Origin: Candidatus Jacksonbacteria bacterium RIFCSPLOWO2_02_FULL_44_20
GTDB taxonomy: Bacteria > Patescibacteriota > Patescibacteriia > UBA9629
Length of the DNA: 55,750 nt
Direction: 5' to 3'
NCBI GenBank assembly: GCA_001818155.1
Contig: MHJU01000009.1
Span: 1-55,750, forward strand
The stretch's first letter is position 1. Every line of letters begins with the position of its first letter. Below, piece after piece: positions 17,099 to 25,416 of this stretch. The notes under the pieces were generated by a model, which was not told the origin of the DNA, made no database searches, and saw only the letters and a list, made by a program, of their open reading frames with translations. A program made the position numbers and the translations under genes.

Positions 17099-18966
17099 CT
17101 ACCGACTCAATCCGTTCCTCATATCTAAATTTCTATAAAACTCGCGACCATGCGATCGTTCCATCCGCATCGCTTGTGCCGGAAAACGATCCGACAACTC
17201 TTTTCACCGGAAGCGGAATGCAACCGATGATTCCGTATCTTCTTGGCGCAAAACATCCGGAGGGAACCCGCATTGTTGACTCGCAAAAATGCATCCGGGC
17301 GCAAGATATTGAGGAAGTTGGAGACAACCGGCACACTACATTTTTTGAGATGCTTGGCAACTGGTCGCTTGGCGATTATTTCAAAAAAGAACAAATTCCT
17401 TGGATTTTTAAGTTTTTAACAGGCGAGATCGGGCTTGATCCGGATCGTTTGTATGTAACATGCTTTCGCGGAAACTCCGCAATCAACATCCAGAAAGACG
17501 AGGAATCAGCAAAAATTTGGCAGGAGGTGTTTGCAGAGGCGAGTCTCAATGCAAAAATTGTTGATCACCCGGAAACGCGCGGCATGCAAAACGGACGCGT
17601 CTTTTACTACGATGAAACTAAAAACTGGTGGTCTCGTTCAGGGGCGCCGTCACATATGCCTGCCGGCGAACCGGGTGGGCCGGACAGCGAGATGTTTTGG
17701 GATTTTGGAGAAAAAAGAGGTTTGCACGAGCGGTCAACTTTCAAAAATACGCCATGCCACGTAAACTGCGACTGCGGACGATTTTTAGAAATCGGAAACA
17801 GCGTGTTTATGGAATATATAAAAACCGATACAGATTTTGAAAAACTTACCCTGCAAAATGTGGATTTCGGCGGTGGATTGGAAAGAATCTCTGCGGCGCG
17901 CGTTGATAATCCGGATATTTTTACAATTGACCTTTTTTCAGGAGTGATCGCGCGAATTGAGGAAATTACAAAACAATCATATAAAGACGCGAAGGACAAA
18001 AAACCTTTCCGAGTCATAGCCGATCACCTTCGCGCAGTGGTATTTTTGATCGGAGATGAACGGGGAGTAAATCCGTCAAATACGGATCGCGGGTACATTG
18101 TGAGACGCCTTCTAAGAAGAGCAATCCGTTTCGGAAGACATCTAAACATCCAGGAACGACAATGGCTAAACGGCATAGCTGAAATTATCGTCTCTCTATA
18201 TAAAGAGTCATACCCGGAACTTACAAAACACGCGAGTCGCATATACGATGAACTTATGCTGGAAGAGGAGCGATTTAAGAGCACATTGGAAAAAGGATTA
18301 AAAAAATTGAGCGAGTATACGGCAAAGCTTGTTGCAGGCGATTTGCTCCCATCATCTGCGGTGTTTGAACTCTACTCAACATACGGTTTTCCGATTGAAA
18401 TGACTCGCGAGATTGTTAAAGAGCGCGGAATAGCGATTGACGAGGTTGGTGTAGGCGAGGAGTTTAAAAAACATCAGGAGATTTCACGAAACGCCGCGCT
18501 CGGAAAATTCAAAGGCGGGCTTGCCGACAACACTGAAAAAACAACGCGTCTTCATACGGCAACTCATCTGCTAAACGAAGCGTTGCGAATTATTGTTGAT
18601 CCAAACATCCGCCAGCGAGGCTCAAACATAAGAGAAGAGCGGTTGCGGTTTGATTTCAACCTTAACCGAAAACTCGCTGACGATGAAATTAAAAAAGTTG
18701 AAGGATTGATAAACGAAAAAATCGCGGCAAAAATTCCTGTAACAAAACTGGAAATGCCGCTTGAAGAAGCGCTTGAGACAGGAGCCCAATCAGAATTTGG
18801 CGCGCGGTATCCGAAACGCGTAACAGTGTATTCAATCGGAAATTTTTCAAAAGAAATTTGCGGCGGCCCGCATGTGGCAAATACAAGCGAGCTTCGACAG
18901 TTTAAGATTACCAAGGAAGAGTCGTGCGGAGCCGGGGTAAGGAGAATAAAGGCTATACTAATATAA
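17095..18966 (+). CDS. alaS: Alanine--tRNA ligase, short form lacking the C-terminal C-Ala region
   Basis: FTGSGMQPMIPYLLG, RRLLRRAIRFGR, HTATHLLNEALR, CGGPHVANTSEL; 623 aa. Confidence 0.95.
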   Translation: MTTDSIRSSYLNFYKTRDHAIVPSASLVPENDPTTLFTGSGMQPMIPYLLGAKHPEGTRIVDSQKCIRAQDIEEVGDNRHTTFFEMLGNWSLGDYFKKEQIPWIFKFLTGEIGLDPDRLYVTCFRGNSAINIQKDEESAKIWQEVFAEASLNAKIVDHPETRGMQNGRVFYYDETKNWWSRSGAPSHMPAGEPGGPDSEMFWDFGEKRGLHERSTFKNTPCHVNCDCGRFLEIGNSVFMEYIKTDTDFEKLTLQNVDFGGGLERISAARVDNPDIFTIDLFSGVIARIEEITKQSYKDAKDKKPFRVIADHLRAVVFLIGDERGVNPSNTDRGYIVRRLLRRAIRFGRHLNIQERQWLNGIAEIIVSLYKESYPELTKHASRIYDELMLEEERFKSTLEKGLKKLSEYTAKLVAGDLLPSSAVFELYSTYGFPIEMTREIVKERGIAIDEVGVGEEFKKHQEISRNAALGKFKGGLADNTEKTTRLHTATHLLNEALRIIVDPNIRQRGSNIREERLRFDFNLNRKLADDEIKKVEGLINEKIAAKIPVTKLEMPLEEALETGAQSEFGARYPKRVTVYSIGNFSKEICGGPHVANTSELRQFKITKEESCGAGVRRIKAILI

Positions 18967-18999
18967 ATATGCAAAAACCGTTCGTTACAAAGACTTGCA

Positions 19000-20214
19000 A
19001 TGATGAGAATCGCAATTGATATTACGCCGCTTTTAGAAAAACAATGGGGAGGGGTGAGTTGGTATTCGTTCTACATTACTAAAGGTTTGGTAGAATACGC
19101 CGCTCGCGGGCAACTGCGGGTGGTTTTGTTTTATAACCAGCGAAAGCGGTTGCCTGACAATATCTCTATATTGTTAAAAGAGTGGAAGAACGCGCCGAAT
19201 GTTTATGTTGTCGGGTTCAGGATGCCGAATAAAATTTTAAATTTTTCAATGAGTTTTTTGCGGTTTCCGTATCTAGATGAACTTATTGAATTAAAAATTA
19301 AGGAGGTTGATTACTGGATTCTTCTTAATCTTTCATTTATAGCTCTGACCGCTAATACAAAATACATCGCGGTCTGCCACGATCTCTCGTTTGAAATTCT
19401 TCCAGAATTTTTTACGATGAGACAACGCTTGTGGCACCATCTCATTAATCCGCGCCGGTTTTATCAAAACGCCCATCATGTCATCGCTGTTTCGGAAAAT
19501 ACAAAGCAAGATCTTGTTGATTTATACGCGATTGATCCCGAGCGCATTGACGTAGTTTATCCTGGTATGGATCATGGTTTGTTTTATCAACGCGATGATA
19601 CGCGCGCGGTGCGAGAAAAATATCATCTTCCTGAAAACTTTATCCTCTCTGTCGGCACCATTGAACCGCGAAAAAATTATGAGACTCTGTTAGAAGCGTT
19701 TGATATGTTGCTTTCACGGTCTCCAATCCTTACAAAGGAGGGGACTAAGGGGAAATTTGATATTATGAATCTCGTGATAGTCGGCGCCGAAGGGTGGAAA
19801 TACGACCGCATCTACCGCTTTTGGAACCGCATGAAGCACAAATCGCAAGTGAGATTTCTCTTCAACGTTACGCGCGAAGATCTCCCATACATCTACAGCG
19901 CCGCGCGGTTGTTTGTCTATCCCAGTTTCTACGAGGGCTTTGGCTTCCCGCCCCTTGAAGCCGCCGCGTGCGGCACGCCTGTGATTGTTAGTCACAGTTC
20001 CTCGCTTCCGGAAATTATGGGCGACGCGGCATTATACATTGACCCCTTCAACATCGCCGACCTCGCCCGCGCCATGGAGCGGCTGTTGAGCGATTCCGCT
20101 CTCTGTGATACACTGCAAACGCAAGGAAAAGAAAAAGTACGCACTTTTACATGGAATAAAGCTGTGCACACGCTAACAGATATTATCAACGACTACAATT
20201 TTATAGCATCATGA
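19000..20214 (+). CDS. Glycosyltransferase family 4 (group 1)
   Basis: LSVGTIEPRKNYETLLEAF, YPSFYEGFGFPPLEAAACGTPVIVS. Confidence 0.9.
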   Translation: MMRIAIDITPLLEKQWGGVSWYSFYITKGLVEYAARGQLRVVLFYNQRKRLPDNISILLKEWKNAPNVYVVGFRMPNKILNFSMSFLRFPYLDELIELKIKEVDYWILLNLSFIALTANTKYIAVCHDLSFEILPEFFTMRQRLWHHLINPRRFYQNAHHVIAVSENTKQDLVDLYAIDPERIDVVYPGMDHGLFYQRDDTRAVREKYHLPENFILSVGTIEPRKNYETLLEAFDMLLSRSPILTKEGTKGKFDIMNLVIVGAEGWKYDRIYRFWNRMKHKSQVRFLFNVTREDLPYIYSAARLFVYPSFYEGFGFPPLEAAACGTPVIVSHSSSLPEIMGDAALYIDPFNIADLARAMERLLSDSALCDTLQTQGKEKVRTFTWNKAVHTLTDIINDYNFIAS

Positions 20215-20380
20215 AAATATCTACTACACTACATGGTTCATCTGGCCATTCTTCACAAAAAACAGCTATAGGAAAATACTTTTGATTGTTCTTCTTATTA
20301 TCGGACTGCTTTTGGGATTAAGTTTTTATCAATTCATCAAAAATTATACACCTACACCATACCTAGGATAACCTTCAAAT

Positions 20381-20791
20381 ATGATAATAACACTCTCAAC
20401 AACCGACCAAAACAAACTCACTGCTCTTGGGGTGCAATCGCTCTATCTTTTCGGCTCTCGCGCGCAAGGGGTGGCTGGACCTCTTTCTGATTACGATTTC
20501 GGAGTGCTGATGAAAGAGGAGGGGCATAAACGTGGCGGTAAACTTTACGATGCGATTTATGATATTCTCTCCCCGCTCTGTCCGCGCACATTAGAAAACG
20601 ACATCATTGACATTGTATTTGTCCGCGACGCGCCGCTAGAATTGCGAATGCATATTATCCGCTATGGTAAAGTGCTTTTTGACGCCGCCACTCGCGAACG
20701 CGTCCGATTTGAAGATATTACCACAATGCTTTATTGCGACTATCGTCCATTATTAGACATGTTTGATAAAGCAATTCTTGCAACCTTATGA
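20381..20791 (+). CDS. MNT-domain nucleotidyltransferase, MntA-like antitoxin
   Basis: YLFGSRAQGVAGPLSDYDFGV (GS-x-D-x-D), followed directly by a HEPN-type gene. Confidence 0.85.
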   Translation: MIITLSTTDQNKLTALGVQSLYLFGSRAQGVAGPLSDYDFGVLMKEEGHKRGGKLYDAIYDILSPLCPRTLENDIIDIVFVRDAPLELRMHIIRYGKVLFDAATRERVRFEDITTMLYCDYRPLLDMFDKAILATL

Positions 20792-21243
20792 CACTGCCAT
20801 TAGAACGCGAAGCTATTATGCCGCGGATTGACGGCATACGCAAAAATCTCTCCAAATTACAAGAACTTGGCACGCTCCCTTTTGTACAGTTTTCAAAAGG
20901 CGACCCCTTTGACCTCGCGCAACACCACTTGCGTTTAGCGCTTGAAGGAGTGTTTCACATCGGTGCTCATATCCTTTCGCGTCTCCCAGGCGGAAGAACT
21001 GTGGAGTACCGAGAAATCGCTGAAAAACTTGGGTTGAGCGGCGTGGTGGATCAAAACTTTGCAACGAACTCTCTTGTACCGATGGCAAAATTACGGAATT
21101 TACTTGTGCATCACTACGCTGATCTTGATGCCCAAAGGTTGTACGATGTTATCAATAATCATCTTACTGATATTGAAACATTTTTGCGCGCGGTAAAAAC
21201 TGTTGTTGAGGAGCCAGAAAAATTTAAACTGGCTGTTAAGTGA
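20788..21243 (+). CDS. HEPN/DUF86 HepT-like toxin
   Basis: RNLLVHHYADLD matches RX4HXY; 4-nt overlap with the MNT gene. Confidence 0.85.
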   Translation: MTLPLEREAIMPRIDGIRKNLSKLQELGTLPFVQFSKGDPFDLAQHHLRLALEGVFHIGAHILSRLPGGRTVEYREIAEKLGLSGVVDQNFATNSLVPMAKLRNLLVHHYADLDAQRLYDVINNHLTDIETFLRAVKTVVEEPEKFKLAVK

Positions 21244-21262
21244 GCTTGAGGCGTGATAGATC

Positions 21263-23005
21263 TCAAAAAATAACACGCACGCCGCCTAAATCGCCGTAAT
21301 CAAATCGGTGAGAGCGATGGATTGAGCCGATAAAAATTTTATTTTTCCGCACATTATACCGTGAAGAGACCTCGTCAATGACAGCAGTCCCGAAGGGCTT
21401 GTCTATATACATAAGATCAATGGTGAACTTTTCGTAAAAACCTGCTTTCTCTAAATGTGGAAGCGCATCTTTAATTTTTTCGTACTCATCATTAAAAGTT
21501 TTCTTATCGCTTGCGCAGACGACAAGAAGAAGAGCGCGGCTTGATTCATTTCGCTTAATATAATCTAAAATAAGCTGAAGCCGATTGCAGTTGTGGATAA
21601 AAACAACCACAGTGCCTTGTGTTAAACTGCGGAAGTATGCAAGAATCCTCCTATGAACAGGCGGAATTTTTTTCGTAAACTTCAAAATAAGGCGCAAAAA
21701 ATACTCTTGGTTAATCACGATAAATACAACAAAAATTGCGGGAATAAAATATATTTCAAAAAATACAAAATTTTGAGTGTCAATGCGGATATTCCCAAAA
21801 ATGCCTAAAAAGGTTGCGAGAAATGCGCACACTACCATAAGAACTGGCGCGTGATATGTGCGCTTTAAAGTTTTGCGCGTTCGTTTTAAGATAAGATTTC
21901 CAAAAGCAAAAAGGCTCATCACTCCAAGAAAGGAAATTGTGTACACTCCAGCAAGCGAAAGGAAGTTCCCTCTTGTGAGGAGCAGAATTGAACTGCATAA
22001 GAGAAAAAAACTGATAATAATGCGCGGGCAGATCCCTCGTTTGTTCGGACGCGCAAGGAAGAGAGGAAGTGTATCATCAAGCGCCATGCGATTGATGAGC
22101 CCGGACACTCCAATATAGGAAGTGAGCACTGCGCCAGAGAGCACGAAAAACGCGTCAATCACGATTACGTACTTAAAAAACGCGCCTCCGATAACAGACG
22201 CTCCTTCTGCAAGGAGAAAATCTTTTGCTCCTGCGATTGCTTCGTATGGAAGGCTGTTTAAAATAATAAGCGCAATTATAGGATTGAAAACTAAAACTCC
22301 GATAAGCATATTCCGGAGGGTTTTTCTAAACACTCCTTTTTGCTGTTCCTCAACAAAATTCGCAGAGCTTTCAAATCCGGAAACCCCGAGAAGGGACGCG
22401 GAAAACGCAAGGTATAGTGTAATCGCAATGCCGCCTTGTTTGGTGATGAGAGAGACGGTGTGCAGGTTATTGATGTTAAAATAAGACTGGTGTCCGGAAA
22501 AATAATACAGAGCTCCTAATATAATAAAACCGATAAGGCTTATAATATGGATGCAAAAAATCGCAAAAGCGACTTTTGCCGAGTCCTTAATTCCAGAGAT
22601 TACAAGGAGAGCGAAGAAAAGGAGAAGAAGTATCGTTCCTAAAATAACAGGAACCGGAAAAATGGTATGCAAGTATTCAACGCCGACTTTAGCTGAAATA
22701 ACCGCTGTTGCGGTATATGAGAGAATGGTCATTACTCCGGCAACAGCGGCAAATTTTTTTGAGGTTGCATTCAAAAGACAATTATATGCGCCGCCGTTTA
22801 CAGGAAGCGCTTCCACAACCTCTGTATACACAAACTTGTATAAATAGAGTATCCCAACAACAATTAGGAGAACTATCGGAGCATAGATGCCGGCAAAAAG
22901 TATTGCGATGCCGGACACGTAAAGCACAGAACTCAAGATGTCATTGCCGCAAATTGCGGTTGCAAACAGTTGATTAAGCTTTGCGCTGTGATGAGTTTTT
23001 GCCAT
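21263..23005 (-). CDS. APC-superfamily amino acid permease with cytoplasmic C-terminal domain
   Basis: ~12 hydrophobic segments; VEALPVNGGAYNCLLNATSKKFA; 580 aa. Confidence 0.82.
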   Translation of the reverse strand: MAKTHHSAKLNQLFATAICGNDILSSVLYVSGIAILFAGIYAPIVLLIVVGILYLYKFVYTEVVEALPVNGGAYNCLLNATSKKFAAVAGVMTILSYTATAVISAKVGVEYLHTIFPVPVILGTILLLLFFALLVISGIKDSAKVAFAIFCIHIISLIGFIILGALYYFSGHQSYFNINNLHTVSLITKQGGIAITLYLAFSASLLGVSGFESSANFVEEQQKGVFRKTLRNMLIGVLVFNPIIALIILNSLPYEAIAGAKDFLLAEGASVIGGAFFKYVIVIDAFFVLSGAVLTSYIGVSGLINRMALDDTLPLFLARPNKRGICPRIIISFFLLCSSILLLTRGNFLSLAGVYTISFLGVMSLFAFGNLILKRTRKTLKRTYHAPVLMVVCAFLATFLGIFGNIRIDTQNFVFFEIYFIPAIFVVFIVINQEYFLRLILKFTKKIPPVHRRILAYFRSLTQGTVVVFIHNCNRLQLILDYIKRNESSRALLLVVCASDKKTFNDEYEKIKDALPHLEKAGFYEKFTIDLMYIDKPFGTAVIDEVSSRYNVRKNKIFIGSIHRSHRFDYGDLGGVRVIF

Positions 23006-23013
23006 TTGATTAT

Positions 23014-23487
23014 TTACGGCTTTATGCCGAGAATATCGCCGAATGCTCGTTTGATATTTGTACGATTAATGTAGCCGATGAGCTCTTTTTTGGTATTCAC
23101 CACAGGTAGTTGGCGAATGCGGAACTCGGATAGAAGCGCTGAAGCTTCCATAATACTCGTTTGCTGGTAAACAGTCTGAATTTTTGTTGTGATGCATTTG
23201 GCGATCGGATGGGTGGAGAGTTCTTTTACTTGTTTTATCAAAAATTCATCCGCTTCGGAAGAAACGAGTTTGTCTGTTTCAAAATGCGGGACAATATATT
23301 GAATGATGTCCCAGCTTGAAAGTATGCCGACTACCTGATTATTTTTATCAACGACAACGCAACCATTGGTATTTTTTTTGATTAACAGTTTCAGCGCATC
23401 TTTTAATGTGGCGGAAGAGCTTATCGTAACAACATCTTTCTTCATATATTCAGATACGCTGTATTTTTTTGTTTCAGACATAGACAT
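23014..23487 (-). CDS. CBS-domain pair protein
   Basis: TLKDALKLLIKKNTNGCVVVDKNNQVVGILSSWDII and IMEASALLSEFRIRQLPVVNTKKELIGYI; start at MSMSETKK preferred. Confidence 0.82.
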   Translation of the reverse strand: MSMSETKKYSVSEYMKKDVVTISSSATLKDALKLLIKKNTNGCVVVDKNNQVVGILSSWDIIQYIVPHFETDKLVSSEADEFLIKQVKELSTHPIAKCITTKIQTVYQQTSIMEASALLSEFRIRQLPVVNTKKELIGYINRTNIKRAFGDILGIKP

Positions 23488-23550
23488 TATGTATATTATA
23501 TTCAAAAGAAAATGCGGCGTCAAACAACCAATTGAGAAACATGGGATTGT

Positions 23551-23799
23551 GTGATATATTCCCGAAAAGGCTTTGGTTTTTCGCCGTTTGAGGTTGCCTT
23601 ATGCGAGACGCCTGTTATCATAAGCAACGGCTCCCTCGCTTCCAGAATCGCCAACCTCGCGCGGGCGATGAGCGGCTCGTTGAGTGATTCTGCTCTTTGT
23701 GATACACTGCAAGCGCGAGGACGGAAAAAGGTAAACGTTTTTACATGTGGTAAAACAGTGCATGCACTAACAAATGTCATGAACGACAAAGTTTTATAG
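23551..23799 (+). pseudogene. Decayed partial duplicate of the 3' end of the glycosyltransferase at 19000-20214
   Basis: GFGFSPFEVALCETPVII...LARAM...LSDSALCDTLQARGRKKVNVFT...KTVHALT aligns to GFGFPPLEAAACGTPVIV...LARAMERLLSDSALCDTLQTQGKEKVRTFT...KAVHTLT; shared downstream string ttttatagcatcatgaaaatatctact. Confidence 0.88.
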
Positions 23800-23834
23800 C
23801 ATCATGAAAATATCTACTTTTTGAACTTCAAAAT

Positions 23835-24176
23835 ATGACGACCACCCTCTCAAAAACCGAAAAACCGGCCAAAGCCATGACTTTTATCCCGCAAAACCTC
23901 TACCGTTACTTTTGGGACGTTAACCCGCAAACGCTCGCCAAAAAGCACAAAAAACAAATTATTGCGCGATTGCTTGATTATGGAGACACGGAAGCGATTG
24001 GCTGGTGCAAGGAGCAATTTTCAGAAAAAGAAATCACGGAGTGTCTTAAAACAAGCCGAGGTTTGAGTAAAAAATCAGCCAACTTTTGGGCAATTATATT
24101 TGATATACCAAAAAACCAAGTGCTATGTTTACAACCATCCTTCCGCGAGATACACAGGAAACTGTGGAATTATTAA
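23835..24176 (+). CDS. Small protein upstream of AbiEii-like gene, probable antitoxin (DUF6922-like)
   Basis: FIPQNLYRYFWDVNPQTLAKKHKKQIIARLLDYGDTEAIGWCKEQF; overlaps the AbiEii-like gene by 52 nt. Confidence 0.6.
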   Translation: MTTTLSKTEKPAKAMTFIPQNLYRYFWDVNPQTLAKKHKKQIIARLLDYGDTEAIGWCKEQFSEKEITECLKTSRGLSKKSANFWAIIFDIPKNQVLCLQPSFREIHRKLWNY

Positions 24177-24748
24177 AACACACTGTCTTACTTGCAAATT
24201 TCTACTTATCAGGAGGCACTGCCTGCGCGTTACATTTAGGACACCGCCTTTCTGAAGACCTTGATTTTTTTACCCCAAACGTATTTGACGCAAAACAACT
24301 GCGAGACGAGCTTCTGGAGCAAAAAACAGTGCAGATACTCGCTGAAGATAAAAACACTTTTCATTGCATATTCAATAAAACACGTCTTTCATTTTTGCGC
24401 TATAAATACCCACTGATTGAACCGTGCTCGCCCTACAAAGGCATCAATGTCTCCAGTCTCATTGATGTATTATGCACAAAACTTGATACAATAAGCGCCA
24501 GAGGGAGCAAGAAAGATTTTATTGATGTTTATTGCGCTATTCAAAAGAAACGCTACGCGCTTTCAGATATTATCGCCGCCTTTCAAAAAAAATATAAAGA
24601 TGTTGACTACAGTTTACTGCACATTATGAAAGGTCTTGTATATTTTGAGGACGCAGAGGAAGAAGAAATGCCTATAATGAAAATTGAGGCGGATTGGAAA
24701 GAAGTTAAATCCTTTTTTATAGAAGAGGTGAAGAAGACAAAACTATAG
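24125..24748 (+). CDS. Nucleotidyltransferase AbiEii/AbiGii-toxin-family protein
   Basis: FYLSGGTACALHLGHRLSEDLDFFTP and DVLCTKLDTISARGSKKDFIDVY. Confidence 0.85.
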   Translation: MFTTILPRDTQETVELLKHTVLLANFYLSGGTACALHLGHRLSEDLDFFTPNVFDAKQLRDELLEQKTVQILAEDKNTFHCIFNKTRLSFLRYKYPLIEPCSPYKGINVSSLIDVLCTKLDTISARGSKKDFIDVYCAIQKKRYALSDIIAAFQKKYKDVDYSLLHIMKGLVYFEDAEEEEMPIMKIEADWKEVKSFFIEEVKKTKL

Positions 24749-24750
24749 TT

Positions 24751-25410
24751 ATGAAAAAAACTATCACATTTCTTCTAATATTAACCAGCGCCATATTCTT
24801 ATATTTGCCTATCATTGTATACTGCGGCGGCTCTCCTTTATACCGGCCTTCGCCAGAGATAATTTTATGGGGTGGCGGAAAATTGATCTACGGCATATTT
24901 GATCATACATATTGGTGGTCATGTTCACTGTCATATAGCCCCTCTTTGTGGGAATATGGAATTGCGTCTATAGGAATTACAATAGTCATCGGACACATCT
25001 TATTTGCTTTGGTTAACAGCGCGGTCTCTTTGAGTAAAAGCGCTTTACTTACTCGAGCATATTTAACCACTATCACGATACAAACCTTGGCTACTTGCAT
25101 AACCGGCGCCATACTTTTTGTGTTCATGCGGCTGATTATAAAATCTAATTTATACTATTTAAATATCGGCAAAATTTTGTTTTCTCTTATCGGCGTCTCT
25201 CTTTTCTTTGCGTCATTGCTACTTTGGCGATTTCGCAATGCGCGGATTTCTCTTCGGTTGTGGCAGAAACTCTTTTTTCACTTTGAAGTCTTTTTTGCGA
25301 TAGTTGCTTTGGTTTACGTAACGTCTCTCGCCATCATATATGTTAAAAACGATTTTAAATTCAGCAGACCTTATGTTTCACCTCCTTACTACGAGTGCCC
25401 AAACTGTTAA
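24751..25410 (+). CDS. Hypothetical polytopic membrane protein
   Basis: 219 aa, about five hydrophobic segments. Confidence 0.6.
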   Translation: MKKTITFLLILTSAIFLYLPIIVYCGGSPLYRPSPEIILWGGGKLIYGIFDHTYWWSCSLSYSPSLWEYGIASIGITIVIGHILFALVNSAVSLSKSALLTRAYLTTITIQTLATCITGAILFVFMRLIIKSNLYYLNIGKILFSLIGVSLFFASLLLWRFRNARISLRLWQKLFFHFEVFFAIVALVYVTSLAIIYVKNDFKFSRPYVSPPYYECPNC

Positions 25411-25416
25411 TATGCT

